A DNA stretch of 64,000 nt from CBDFHF01 sp965247565 (lineage in GTDB: Bacteria > Pseudomonadota > Gammaproteobacteria > Methylococcales > Methylomonadaceae), in the NCBI GenBank assembly GCA_965247565.1, contig CBDFHF010000001.1, positions 558,001 through 622,000 of the forward strand, written 5' to 3'. This document shows positions 23,972 through 32,376 of this stretch, piece by piece (the first letter of the stretch is position 1; each line of letters starts with the position of its first letter). Made by a program: the position numbers and the translations under genes. A model generated the notes under the pieces. That model had not been told where the DNA came from, ran no database searches, and was given only the letters and a program-made list of their open reading frames with translations.

Positions 23972-25684
23972 ATGAAAAACAAAAGACTGGTGATGTGTTT
24001 CCTTGGCTTAGCTACGTCGATGAACGTGTATGCTGAAAGTCAGACAACAGGAAATGATTGGAGTAATCGCTTTAAAACTGTTTTTTTGGATCAGCATTGG
24101 TCCGCTGCCGATCGTGATCGTTTCTATAATATGCCACAGGGGTCTTTTCTGATTCCTTACTCTTGGTTTAACGCTTTGGAGGTGGCAGGCAAAAACCAAT
24201 CCTTCAAGGATAAAGACAATATCCGTAGCTATGGGTATTTGGTCGATAATGGCTATTCATCAGCTAATCCGGATAAACTGCCGATCGGCTTTGCCAAGGA
24301 ACCTCGAGAAAATGGTGAGCCTTGGCTAGGATATAGTTGTGCCGCTTGTCACACTAACGAGATACGCTATCGGGGGCAAACTATTCGAATTGACGGTGGC
24401 CCAACCATGGCTGATTTCACAGCCTTCAACAATGGCCTGATCGCCGCCCTCGAATCCACATTGGCTAGCGATAGACGTTTTAGCCGTTTTGCTTGCGCTG
24501 TCTTAGGGAAGAATGCTGGCCGCATTAAAAAAGCAGAGCTCCGGAAACAGGTTTCCAATCATACAACCCAACTAAAAGATTTTGCCCAGCGCGGCAAGCC
24601 CACTTATCCATTCGGTGCGGCGCGGGTTGATGCATTCGGTGTGATTATGAACGAAGTATTCGGTCTTAATCTGGGCATTATGGAAAATGTGCGGGTGCCT
24701 ACTGCACCGGTAAGTTATCCCTTTTTGTGGGGAACGCCTCAGCACGATTACGTGCAATGGACGGGGTCGGCGTTCAACCCATTCGGCCGCAACGTGGGTG
24801 AAGTATTGGGCACTTTTGGCCATGTGAACCTTGACATTACTTCCCCTGATTTCAAATCGACCACGGCGAGGGCTAGAGAGCTATTTGAGCTAGAGCGTCA
24901 AGTCGCCAAGCTAGGTAAGCCTGATTGGCCAGAATCGATCCTGGGTTCTATTGATCAGGTGAGTGCTTTCCGCGGTCAGATACTTTATACACAATCTCAA
25001 AACGGAGAGGAAAGCTGCGCTGATTGCCATGCGTTGCCCGATTCGACAGGGCACTATCCATCCACACCGCCTGAAGAAAACCTGTTTGGTGTGACTTTTA
25101 TAAAAACCCATATGACACCGCTAAGTGATATCGGAACCGATCCACTAACGGCAACTACTTTTGCTTTAAGAACTGTCAAACCGGGTGCTTTAAAATTGTT
25201 AGTGCCTGCGCAGTATATCAATGCGAATGACGAAGTACCGGCTCCGGTCATGCTTTCAATTTTGGTTGGACTTGCGGCGGCGGACAGCAGCCTGAATGCT
25301 CAACCACCGTTTTCCGCTGCGGAGAGTGCTGAGTTAATTGGTTACCGTAAAAAATCAGATGGATCGCCGTATGTCCCAAAAAATCTGCTCGCTTATCGAG
25401 CAAGGCCACTCGACGGTATTTGGGCAACTGCGCCATACCTTCATAACGGTTCTGTACCTAATCTTTACGAGCTGTTATTGCCACCTAATGAACGTAGTCA
25501 GGTATTTTATTTTGGAAACTTGGAATTCGATTCCAATAAGGTCGGCTTAACAACGGGGCGCAATAAAAATGGATTCCGTTTTGATACCCGATTACCCGGT
25601 AATCGCAATTCAGGCCATACTTATGGAACTGAGCTTGACGATGATCAACGCCGTGATCTCGTTGAATTTTTGAAGACGTTGTAA
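23972..25684 (+). CDS. Dihaem cytochrome c, RoxA/MauG-like (di-haem peroxidase family)
   Basis: 570 residues with a signal peptide (MKNKRLVMCFLGLATSM..YAES). Two c-haem sites: YSCAACHTNE (C123-H127) and EESCADCHALPD (about residues 349-353). Between and around them are GQTIRIDGGPTMADF and ARPLDGIWATAPYLHNGSVP, conserved in rubber oxygenase RoxA and related di-haem peroxidase-like proteins. RoxA precursors are ~680 residues, so this is a shorter relative. It acts in the periplasm, oxidising or cleaving an unsaturated substrate or reducing peroxide; which one cannot be told. AAGGGGG precedes ATG by 9 bases and a strong terminator follows. Confidence 0.8.
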   Translation: MKNKRLVMCFLGLATSMNVYAESQTTGNDWSNRFKTVFLDQHWSAADRDRFYNMPQGSFLIPYSWFNALEVAGKNQSFKDKDNIRSYGYLVDNGYSSANPDKLPIGFAKEPRENGEPWLGYSCAACHTNEIRYRGQTIRIDGGPTMADFTAFNNGLIAALESTLASDRRFSRFACAVLGKNAGRIKKAELRKQVSNHTTQLKDFAQRGKPTYPFGAARVDAFGVIMNEVFGLNLGIMENVRVPTAPVSYPFLWGTPQHDYVQWTGSAFNPFGRNVGEVLGTFGHVNLDITSPDFKSTTARARELFELERQVAKLGKPDWPESILGSIDQVSAFRGQILYTQSQNGEESCADCHALPDSTGHYPSTPPEENLFGVTFIKTHMTPLSDIGTDPLTATTFALRTVKPGALKLLVPAQYINANDEVPAPVMLSILVGLAAADSSLNAQPPFSAAESAELIGYRKKSDGSPYVPKNLLAYRARPLDGIWATAPYLHNGSVPNLYELLLPPNERSQVFYFGNLEFDSNKVGLTTGRNKNGFRFDTRLPGNRNSGHTYGTELDDDQRRDLVEFLKTL

Positions 25685-25720
25685 GGATATAACCGGCAGG
25701 ATGTTATTTTAGTGTTGAGA

Positions 25721-25756
25721 CAAGTGAGCAGAGAACTTCTGCTCACTTGGGTTTTT
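25721..25756 (+). terminator. Rho-independent terminator of the cytochrome gene
   Basis: CAAGTGAGCAGA pairs perfectly over 12 bases with TCTGCTCACTTG around loop GAACT, then GGTTTTTG. It starts 36 bases after the stop of the cytochrome gene. Confidence 0.9.
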
Positions 25757-25813
25757 GAATGTCTACGTGGTGTAAATTTCAAACTCTCCAAGCTGTGAAT
25801 GAGCAGAAAAGAT

Positions 25814-26533
25814 TTACATTCCTGTGTCGCTATCAATTTTCTGCCAAATCCAGCTGTGGCGTGGAGTTTTGATTTGTAGTTGAGTGTTAGAACCAGAGAG
25901 AAATTGTATGAGTAGCGGTAATTGCACGGGCTGTTCACCTTCATAACCGCAATGGTCTGAACGGCTGAGTTGTATGATTGGACCGACGCCTGCTCGGGTA
26001 ATTTTTAATGCGACGGCACAAGTGCTATCGACACTTGATTGCAGTGGTTCAACCGGGTAAAAATCGGGTACAGGTTCGTCATAAAATACGATTAATACTT
26101 CAGCTGATCCTTCCTGCAGTATGCCTAATGCCTCGAGGAATGCTGCAGCAATTCCATCTTCCCCCGGTGCTAACACCGTTATTTCGGAAGTATTACCAAA
26201 TACAATTGAAAACAAGCCGGCAATGGCGTTATGTACGGAAAGGCTGAATAGGGTTGGTGATATTTCCTCGCCCGCTTCGATAAGCTTAATCAAATCTAGC
26301 GATTTAGCGAGCTCGCCATGTGCGGAACTAAAGACCACAGGAATGTTGGTGTCCAAGTGTTCGCATTGGCTTATTGCGTAAAAAACTGTTTTCGCCAACG
26401 GCGATAGCCGACGCCTTAAGTTGGCGGGAGCCACTGAAAGTAATTCATTTTGCTTTTTGATCAAGTCCTGTTCATTCAGTGTGGTTAATGGCGGCCAGAC
26501 CGTCCAGGTCTGTAATGTAAATTGTAACTGCAT
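25814..26533 (-). CDS. Beta-ketoacyl synthase chain-length factor of the aryl polyene type (ApeC-like)
   Basis: 239 residues, about half a normal ketosynthase, matching the Ketoacyl-synt_2 type of chain-length factor. It starts LQFTLQTWTVWPP and contains VVFSSAHGELAKSLDLIKLI, SLSVHNAIAGLFSIVFGN and VLAPGEDGIAAAFLEALG. The region corresponding to the ketosynthase active-site Cys is absent. In aryl polyene clusters this protein pairs with an ApeO-type ketosynthase and sets polyene length. Here it stands alone about 10 kb from the main cluster, separated by an antiporter gene and an integron cassette array. Confidence 0.8.
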   Translation of the reverse strand: MQLQFTLQTWTVWPPLTTLNEQDLIKKQNELLSVAPANLRRRLSPLAKTVFYAISQCEHLDTNIPVVFSSAHGELAKSLDLIKLIEAGEEISPTLFSLSVHNAIAGLFSIVFGNTSEITVLAPGEDGIAAAFLEALGILQEGSAEVLIVFYDEPVPDFYPVEPLQSSVDSTCAVALKITRAGVGPIIQLSRSDHCGYEGEQPVQLPLLIQFLSGSNTQLQIKTPRHSWIWQKIDSDTGM

Positions 26534-26607
26534 AGTTTTATCGCCGCGAGGAAGAATAGGTCATTGATCTGCAAGATTCAGTAGGCTAAGCAAAGCGAAG
26601 TTGGCTT

Positions 26608-26985
26608 TCATTCAAACTCAAAGCCATGTTTTCGCCAAGCATTTGCGCCGCCTTCAAGGTTAGTCAAATTTTGGTAACCCAATTCATAAAGTGTTCTTGC
26701 AGCCGCATTTCCCATTGGACCTGCCTCGCAGTACAGGTAAATTGGGGTGGTTTTATCGGTGGGAAATTTATCTTTGTGTTTTTCGATCTCGTTATAAGGA
26801 ACAAAAAAGTCAGTGCCTTTTATATGCTTTTGTTCAGGGGAATGAACATCAACCAGCAATATGTCGTGATTTTTTAAAAGTTGGTTTAATTCATCCGCAT
26901 TGATTACTTGTAAGTAGTCGGGATGCATAAACATGCACCCAGCCATCATAGAAACAAGAACGAGAGTGATCAATTTGTTTAGCAT
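26608..26985 (-). CDS. Rhodanese-like lipoprotein (125 aa)
   Basis: N-terminal lipoprotein signal with lipobox MMAGCMF. A single rhodanese domain follows: ILLVDVHSPEQKHIKGTDF, and active-site loop YLYCEAGPMGNAAA with the catalytic Cys, ending GYQNLTNLEGGANAWRKHG. It would sit on the periplasmic side of a membrane and transfer sulfur or sense sulfane species. Single-domain secreted rhodaneses are common; the partner is unknown. Confidence 0.87.
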   Translation of the reverse strand: MLNKLITLVLVSMMAGCMFMHPDYLQVINADELNQLLKNHDILLVDVHSPEQKHIKGTDFFVPYNEIEKHKDKFPTDKTTPIYLYCEAGPMGNAAARTLYELGYQNLTNLEGGANAWRKHGFEFE

Positions 26986-27087
26986 AGTGAAAAAATCATT
27001 TAGGTAGGATTAGCGTAAAAATTACCAAGAAAATATCCGGTTTTTAAAACCCAGTAAAATGTCTGTATTAATGGATTCAAGCAGGAT

Positions 27088-28314
27088 TTAGTGTTCTTTA
27101 AGTAGTTGTTTTAAAAGAGAGCTACTTAGCAGTGTAGTCAAAAATGCCATCACCACCAATGCCACGAAAATTCGCTCATCAATGAGATGATATTCAAGAG
27201 CGACGGAAGCTAGAATGATTTCGATGGCGCCACGGGCGTTTAAACCTACACCCACTGCCAAGGCATCTCGCCATTTCATGCCGCCCAGTTTGGCGCCGAG
27301 GCCTGCGCCAAACAGCTTACCTAGACAAGCTACCATAAAGATGAGTAAGCACAAGGAGACATCGAGCTGGCTGGTGAAATTCGCCTTCAGGCCCACGGAT
27401 ACAAAATAAAGGGGAGCAAAGAAGTTAAGTGCAAAAGGCTGAATCATTGAATTGATGGTTTTTTCCTGCTCGGGATCATGACCATGGCTTAAGGCCATGC
27501 CGCATAAAAAAGCGCCGAAAATGGCGTTTATACCCACCTGTTCTGCGCCAATGGCGGATAGCAAGATAAGCAAAGAAACAAAACTCAGTGATCCTCCCGG
27601 CCAATTTTGAAATAGCCGGGCATTATTTAAAAATGGCCGAACCAACCAGCGACCAATAACCAAAACCAAAAGGGTATAGCCCAGCACCAAACCCAATGTT
27701 TCGAAGATATTTCCACCGTCCAACACATGACTTAAATTGCGCAGCAGGAAAGCAAAAAAAATCCAGCCGATCCAATCGTTAATCATTGCGGACGTCATGA
27801 TGGTCATGCCGATTTTGCTACCAATCAGATTCATCTCCATGAGTATTCGCGCAATCACCGGCAGGGCTGAAATGGACAATGCTGTTCCCATAAACAAGGC
27901 CAGCAAAATGGGGCGATCAGTTTGCCCCCAGAGAGTCGGCAAAAGTAAGACCATGCCAAATCCTAGCGCGAACGGCAAAACGCCGCCGAAAAGGCTGGTC
28001 AGGGTAATGAGCATTTTGCTTTGCCGGAAATGGACCAGGTTAACCTCTAAGCCGGCGGCAAACATAAAAAACAACATACCTACTTTAAGCAAGGCATCCA
28101 TGCTGGTGGTAATGGTTTTATCCACGGGGAATAATGTGCTGTAAACATCCGGGTAGAGAGAGCCTAATAAAGTTGGCCCTATTACAGTGCCACCTATTAT
28201 TTCGCCCAACACCACAGGTTGGCCGAGTTTTCTGAGTAGATAACCAAACAGCCAAGCTACCGATAACATCAGGCTGATTTGCACGAAAAATGCGTGTTGT
28301 GTAAAAGGGTTCAT
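27088..28314 (-). CDS. Cation:proton antiporter (Kef/NhaS-like, CPA2 family)
   Basis: 408 residues from ATG at 28312-28314; a TTG 12 codons upstream opens the frame but has no ribosome site. About 12 membrane helices fill the protein. CPA2 features include LRKLGQPVVLGEIIGGTVIGPT at the start, MTSAMINDWIGWIFF (functional Asp) and NARGAIEIILASVAL near the end. No C-terminal RCK/TrkA-N domain, so it is the short, unregulated type. It exchanges K+ or Na+ for H+ at the inner membrane. Confidence 0.88.
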   Translation of the reverse strand: MNPFTQHAFFVQISLMLSVAWLFGYLLRKLGQPVVLGEIIGGTVIGPTLLGSLYPDVYSTLFPVDKTITTSMDALLKVGMLFFMFAAGLEVNLVHFRQSKMLITLTSLFGGVLPFALGFGMVLLLPTLWGQTDRPILLALFMGTALSISALPVIARILMEMNLIGSKIGMTIMTSAMINDWIGWIFFAFLLRNLSHVLDGGNIFETLGLVLGYTLLVLVIGRWLVRPFLNNARLFQNWPGGSLSFVSLLILLSAIGAEQVGINAIFGAFLCGMALSHGHDPEQEKTINSMIQPFALNFFAPLYFVSVGLKANFTSQLDVSLCLLIFMVACLGKLFGAGLGAKLGGMKWRDALAVGVGLNARGAIEIILASVALEYHLIDERIFVALVVMAFLTTLLSSSLLKQLLKEH

Positions 28315-28582
28315 GTGAAATGAAATCGCAGTGGGAGTTAGTCGATGCAATAGTAGACTTTGATGAGCTAGACACGAGTGCTTATATTTGCGTTAAACTC
28401 GATCGAGACTAACAGAATCTGCTTTGCTATCTTATTAATCTGGCCTTGTGAGGTGTCAATTTCCTTTCGACTTCAATCATTAGCGGACCGGATCTCTATA
28501 GTTGTCGTAAATTTTACACAAACTAAGAATTAAATGTTGGTCTGGTGAGCTTGGCATGAGCTTGCTTTATAAATTTAATGCA

Positions 28583-29029
28583 TTAAGCCAGAGAAGCTCT
28601 GGTTAGCTGTGCTGATTGACGATGCTTCTTAAACCAAATGCCAGTAAAAATCAGTAAAAGCACACAGATGAATATCGCAGGGAAAAATCCAAATTGGCTT
28701 ATCGACAAAATGTCGCCTTCGGTGTAATTGCCTGGATTGATAAGTACAGAAACGTTGTTCCCGATTTGACTTTCACAACTTGCTCTTGAACCCCAAAAAA
28801 CATTACCCGTAATTTCCGCCCCATCCTGTGTTTGCGCAACTGGAGTATAACGGGTGCCGCCACGGCTAAAGCTTTTTGTTGCGCAGGAAACAATGGTTGC
28901 AGGTTTTTGGTGATAACTTACCAAATGCCAAATAGGTTTAATCATCGTTAAATAGAGCATTAAAACCAAACAAAAGATAATAGCTAACGACAAAAGCCCA
29001 GTTATTGAATAGCCAAGTATTTTTTTCAT
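28583..29029 (-). CDS. DUF3592-like membrane protein (148 aa)
   Basis: ATG at 29027-29029 gives MKKILGYSITGLLSLAIIF; the frame is open 67 codons upstream but that part has no coding look. Membrane helices at ~8-30 and ~105-127 flank a periplasmic beta domain with VSCATKSFSRGGTRYTPVA and VLINPGNYTEGDIL, the DUF3592 pattern. Unknown function. It is the first of several small minus-strand genes that lead into the integron cassette array. Confidence 0.7.
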   Translation of the reverse strand: MKKILGYSITGLLSLAIIFCLVLMLYLTMIKPIWHLVSYHQKPATIVSCATKSFSRGGTRYTPVAQTQDGAEITGNVFWGSRASCESQIGNNVSVLINPGNYTEGDILSISQFGFFPAIFICVLLLIFTGIWFKKHRQSAQLTRASLA

Positions 29030-29075
29030 TTCAGATGGGTCAATGTAAAAGCATAGCTTCCAGGCAAAGATGATG

Positions 29076-29498
29076 TCAGCGGACTCGCATCGGACATTCC
29101 TCTGCCTCGCCTGGAACAAGGGACACGACGACGGTTTCCTGGAAAGTAGCTGCATTGCTGTAGAACGTATTGAAGGTTTCATAACCATCCTTCTGAACAC
29201 ACCAGTTCCAGAAGTACTCTTCCCAGCCATGCAAAGCCATTACCTCTATTCGCCACTCACGTCGAGATTCGAACTTTGCTTTGCCGTTAGCCGCAGTGTT
29301 TTTTGTCTCTCGCGACTTCTCGTGTCCATACGGATAAGCGCTAGCCAGCAGGGATGCGGAGGCGTTTGGAACTGCTTTTCCATGTCGATCAACGACAGTA
29401 ATCTCTGCTTCGGGCTGAATTGTTTTGTAAACAGGGTAAGGGATACACGCACAAAGAAACGTCGTACTCAAAACCACAAGAATTGCGCGAAGTCGCAT
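29076..29498 (-). CDS. Putative lipoprotein of unknown function (140 aa)
   Basis: From ATG at 29496-29498: MRLRAILVVLSTTFLCACIP, a lipoprotein signal with lipobox FLCACIP. A beta-rich domain follows (EAEITVVDRHGKAVPNAS), like a carboxypeptidase-regulatory fold, then an aromatic segment HGWEEYFWNWCVQKDGYE. Family not recognised. The open frame extends 28 codons further, overlapping the upstream gene's stop region; the later ATG fits a signal peptide. Confidence 0.6.
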   Translation of the reverse strand: MRLRAILVVLSTTFLCACIPYPVYKTIQPEAEITVVDRHGKAVPNASASLLASAYPYGHEKSRETKNTAANGKAKFESRREWRIEVMALHGWEEYFWNWCVQKDGYETFNTFYSNAATFQETVVVSLVPGEAEECPMRVR

Positions 29499-29578
29499 TA
29501 TGCCGTTCAACGATTGATATGAAAAACGCTTTGGTTTGCTCCTCTCAATTAAAAAGTTAAGAATACCCATCGCTTGGT

Positions 29579-30004
29579 TCACCGCTTTGAAGCTTGGTCA
29601 ATGGCATCAGCCAAATGCGAGAAACCAAACTCATGAAACTTCCGGGCCTGCTGCTCGTTCTTCTGGCAATACGCCATCGCGGCCGAAATAGTCATGCCTT
29701 CATCTAAAAGGCGCGTGGGGTTAACGGCATAAGCGAAGCGCGCCATGAAAGCTACAGATGGGTTAAGTCCTTTGAGAGTTTCTGCGCCTTGCTTCACTTC
29801 ACGCAGCCAATTTTCTTGCACGATTTGATAGGCAGTGGAATCAAGCGAAAAGCAAGTAGCGTATATTTTGTGTTCGGCGACGACCGCTTCGACTGATTGA
29901 AGAATCGCAGACTCGTCGTAACCTGCAGCGTAGCTTGCACCGGGGAATCCGCTTGCCGCGAGAGTGGCGGCAATCAGGGCTAAGTACCGAATGCTGTGAG
30001 TCAT
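29579..30004 (-). CDS. Secreted hypothetical protein (141 aa)
   Basis: Signal peptide MTHSIRYLALIAATLAASG ending near SYA-AGYDES, then an all-helical domain with two cysteines (ATCFSL and AYCQKN) that could form a disulfide. No recognised family. It lies among small minus-strand genes of cassette type. Function not inferred. Confidence 0.6.
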   Translation of the reverse strand: MTHSIRYLALIAATLAASGFPGASYAAGYDESAILQSVEAVVAEHKIYATCFSLDSTAYQIVQENWLREVKQGAETLKGLNPSVAFMARFAYAVNPTRLLDEGMTISAAMAYCQKNEQQARKFHEFGFSHLADAIDQASKR

Positions 30005-30130
30005 AAAAAAGTTCTCTGTAAACTTGCTTAATGTAGCAGTGAGGTGGCGAATGATCCGAAAGTCTTAGCTTGACCGGCGTACATCTCAATTGCCGGGATA
30101 GATACTTGTATCTGTGTAGAATTGAGTCTT

Positions 30131-30430
30131 TTACAGTTCATCATCGGGAATTTTCTCGCGAATCCACGGAGAACCAGGCGATTCTCTGATAGCCCACCAA
30201 CCAGCGGGAAGATCAGCTAACTCAACGACTGAAGGTTCGATCTCGACGATCTGTGAGAGACAGACACAAATGATTTCACGTTCAGCATCCACTACTTCCT
30301 CTCCTGTATACGCGCAGAATCCACCGTCTGGATACTGACCGAAAATGAGTATGGGCTTGTCACAATCAGCGACGCTGCGATGAGCATACGTAACCCTGTT
30401 CGGTGGTGCTGAGAATGGCCAATTATTCAT
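30131..30430 (-). CDS. Hypothetical protein (99 aa)
   Basis: Soluble, acidic, without signal peptide. The end LADLPAGWWAIRESPGSPWI resembles a Trp-rich tail seen in small proteins of the DUF2185/immunity-protein kind, but I am not certain of the family. Neighbours are equally small unknown genes. ATG at 30428-30430. Confidence 0.5.
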   Translation of the reverse strand: MNNWPFSAPPNRVTYAHRSVADCDKPILIFGQYPDGGFCAYTGEEVVDAEREIICVCLSQIVEIEPSVVELADLPAGWWAIRESPGSPWIREKIPDDEL

Positions 30431-30487
30431 AAAATAGCTAGAACTTGAGCGCTGGGTAAGACTTGGTGATTGGATAAATTGAGGTCA

Positions 30488-30763
30488 TCATTTCTTGGTT
30501 GCCTCAAGCCACTGTTGAACTAACGCCAACTCTTGTACTTGTCCAAGCTGAGATGATTCGGTTTCAAAGAGCTTTTCGCCTTTGCCATTATCTTGATGCC
30601 ATAGCGCTAACCAGCCCTCCCGATGGTCGCTGACAATTTCGTAGATATTTTGTTCGCGCTTAATGTGCGCTCGCCAGTTGCCGAAGAACTGTGGATGATC
30701 TTCGAAAACCAGCACTGTAAAGCCAGCGTCTTTGATCATTGCGTAAAGTGCGGTCTGATCCAT
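30488..30763 (-). CDS. Hypothetical protein in the integron cassette region (91 aa)
   Basis: From ATG at 30761-30763: MDQTALYAMIKDAGFTVLVF, a small soluble alpha/beta protein with a Trp-rich centre. The frame is open 37 codons upstream, but that part is exactly the attC site at 30771-30833 and would be translated recombination site, so the later ATG is right. Family not recognised. No clear attC follows this gene, so it may be the last cassette or a decayed one. Confidence 0.55.
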   Translation of the reverse strand: MDQTALYAMIKDAGFTVLVFEDHPQFFGNWRAHIKREQNIYEIVSDHREGWLALWHQDNGKGEKLFETESSQLGQVQELALVQQWLEATKK

Positions 30764-30770
30764 GGGTAAG

Positions 30771-30833
30771 GTCCAACGTAGAGCTAAGGGGCGCGTAGCG
30801 AAGCGGAGCATCCCTTTGAGCGTGTTGTTAGGC
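30771..30833 (-). repeat. attC-like recombination site 1
   Basis: Read on the minus strand: GCCTAAC (R'') at the right end and GTTGGAC (R', a perfect GTTRRRY) at the left end, 63 bases in all. The interior AAAGGGATGCTCCGC / GCGCCCCTTAGC is partly self-complementary. The stop TAA of the 30828-31268 gene lies inside R'', as in true cassettes. Confidence 0.8.
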
Positions 30834-31268
30834 ATGATATTGCCAAATATAAATATGAGGACCAATTTCCCCATTTTTCCACCATTGTTCTAATTCTTCA
30901 AACGCATTGATTAGCTCATCCACAACTTCCTGCGGCTTATAGTTCCATTGAAGGGTGAATAGTCTATGTAAAAGAGGTCTTCTTACACTAAACCAACATG
31001 CCATTGAGCCACCACGCTTTCGTTGAAGGCGACCGCCATGACTCCAGCGTGGATCATCTGTTTCCTGCTTCTTAAAATTCAGAACAAAATAAGGTCGCCA
31101 ATATTTGTCCCACTGAACTTCGAAAAAATCTTCCCCCACAGAGGTTTGCCTTCTGAATTCAGTAAAATGGGGATCGCTAGACTTTAGCTTCTCAAATCCT
31201 CTTGATATTACCAACGGATAGAATCGTTTCTTTAATTCGTCATTTAGAGGCTTCGCTTTCGATGCCAT
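30828..31268 (-). CDS. Cassette gene, hypothetical protein (146 aa, DUF4304-like)
   Basis: ATG at 31266-31268 gives MASKAKPLNDELKKRFYPLV, directly after the attC at 31274. The middle, DFFEVQWDKYWRPYFVLNF, and the closing FEELEQWWKNGEIGPHIY segment resemble DUF4304-type small proteins common in integron cassettes and immunity loci. Soluble, no signal peptide. Its stop codon is embedded in attC 1. Function unknown. Confidence 0.6.
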   Translation of the reverse strand: MASKAKPLNDELKKRFYPLVISRGFEKLKSSDPHFTEFRRQTSVGEDFFEVQWDKYWRPYFVLNFKKQETDDPRWSHGGRLQRKRGGSMACWFSVRRPLLHRLFTLQWNYKPQEVVDELINAFEELEQWWKNGEIGPHIYIWQYHA

Positions 31269-31273
31269 AAAGT

Positions 31274-31348
31274 GCCTAACAAGCAATTATGTAGTTTCCG
31301 TATATCTACCATTTTAAAGTAGATCTGAAATAAGTTTATGAATTTAAG
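31274..31348 (-). repeat. attC-like recombination site 2 (copy A of a duplicated site)
   Basis: Ends in GTTAGGC on the minus strand, 6 bases before the next cassette ATG. Contains the pair ATCTAC/GTAGAT. The 75 bases match 36356-36431 with only about ten differences, starting GCCTAACAAG and sharing a 25-base identical run. Two near-copies bounding cassettes are what homologous attC sites look like. Confidence 0.7.
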
Positions 31349-31392
31349 CACAGTATCTCTTGTCTTTACGATGGTAGAGACCAAACGCAGAA

Positions 31393-32163
31393 CTAAGCCG
31401 ATCGCTGATGAGTAGCGGAAGCGGATCGGCTTGATTGCTGTGTTAAATTTGACAGATAGAAACCGAAATACAGTAGATACAAATTCAACCAGCACAGAAC
31501 AACGCCACGACTAATAATCAACTTAGTAGCCAAGTTGAAGTGAACGATGGGTAACGTCGCTGAAACAAGCAAAACGATACTCAGCAGAAATGCGACTGCC
31601 CAGTAAGTCCTCTTTTCGCGCCAGCACTCTTCCGCGAGCAATAAGCTCGAAACAACGAGTATCATATTCCTGGCCGCAGCAATGGCAACAAACACAGGGC
31701 CATACTGACTCACCAGGCTGCCTGAGGAAAAGCCCAGGAGCACAGTGACATTCAACAAGACAATCGTTAAAGCAGCCAGAACTATGGCCAAACGTGCGCT
31801 TTTAACAGGATGCTTAGCTTGGAAAATGACGCATGCCAAAGTAGCGAGGCAAAGTAGTGCCGTCCCTATGATGGTGAGCAAGTACTCAGTTCCCCAGGAA
31901 TCAGGGGATAGAAACTGAGCCACCTGATTGACGTTATAGATAATAAACGGATAGACCAAGATAGACACGAGTATTGCAATGAGTTTGCGGCTGGTTTTTG
32001 CGGCAACAGCAATACTAAAGACAAAAATTGGCCAGCCAAGCAAGCCAAGAAGAGCGGCACCAAGGCCTTCTGTGTTGTGAGCCAGTGCCGACGGCGAAGC
32101 AAGCGCTAAGGCTAGGATTGATGTCGCCAACCAGAACCGGCAAGGCTTATGCGTGGTAATCAT
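31393..32163 (-). CDS. Cassette gene, polytopic membrane protein (256 aa)
   Basis: N-terminal signal or first helix (FWLATSILALALASPSALA), then about six membrane helices spanning residues ~30-240. No catalytic motif seen; family not recognised. ATG at 32161-32163 is 11 bases after attC 3 and the stop is 45 bases before attC 2, so it is a complete single-gene cassette. Confidence 0.6.
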   Translation of the reverse strand: MITTHKPCRFWLATSILALALASPSALAHNTEGLGAALLGLLGWPIFVFSIAVAAKTSRKLIAILVSILVYPFIIYNVNQVAQFLSPDSWGTEYLLTIIGTALLCLATLACVIFQAKHPVKSARLAIVLAALTIVLLNVTVLLGFSSGSLVSQYGPVFVAIAAARNMILVVSSLLLAEECWREKRTYWAVAFLLSIVLLVSATLPIVHFNLATKLIISRGVVLCWLNLYLLYFGFYLSNLTQQSSRSASATHQRSA

Positions 32164-32174
32164 AGAGGTGTTTC

Positions 32175-32234
32175 ATCTAACGTTTTAATTAAAGGGCGGG
32201 CTTTAGCCAGTCCCACTTGAATAATGGCTTAGGC
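32175..32234 (-). repeat. attC-like recombination site 3
   Basis: Minus strand: GCCTAAG at the right end, GTTAGAT at the left. Inside, GGACTGGCTAAAGCCCGCC forms a hairpin (GGCT/AGCC), and ATTCAAG/CTTTAAT flanks it. 60 bases, ends 11 bases from the next ATG. Confidence 0.75.
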
Positions 32235-32376
32235 AAGATACCACTCCCCAGTCTGGTAGGTTGGGCAACAGCTTTATCGTTGCCCAACATTTCGGAGTTT
32301 GATGATGAAGTGACGATAACAAATCTTAAAACCATTGGCATAGTGAAACATCGAAATGTCGGGCACGAGCGACGTG

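Noticed and set aside
28398..28407. Palindrome CTCGATCGAG upstream of the antiporter gene
   Set aside because: Only 10 bases, no second copy with a clear regulatory position; expected by chance.
30488..30873. Longer 128-residue version of the cassette protein
   Set aside because: The extra N-terminal codons are the attC site read through in frame; ATG at 30761-30763 is preferred.
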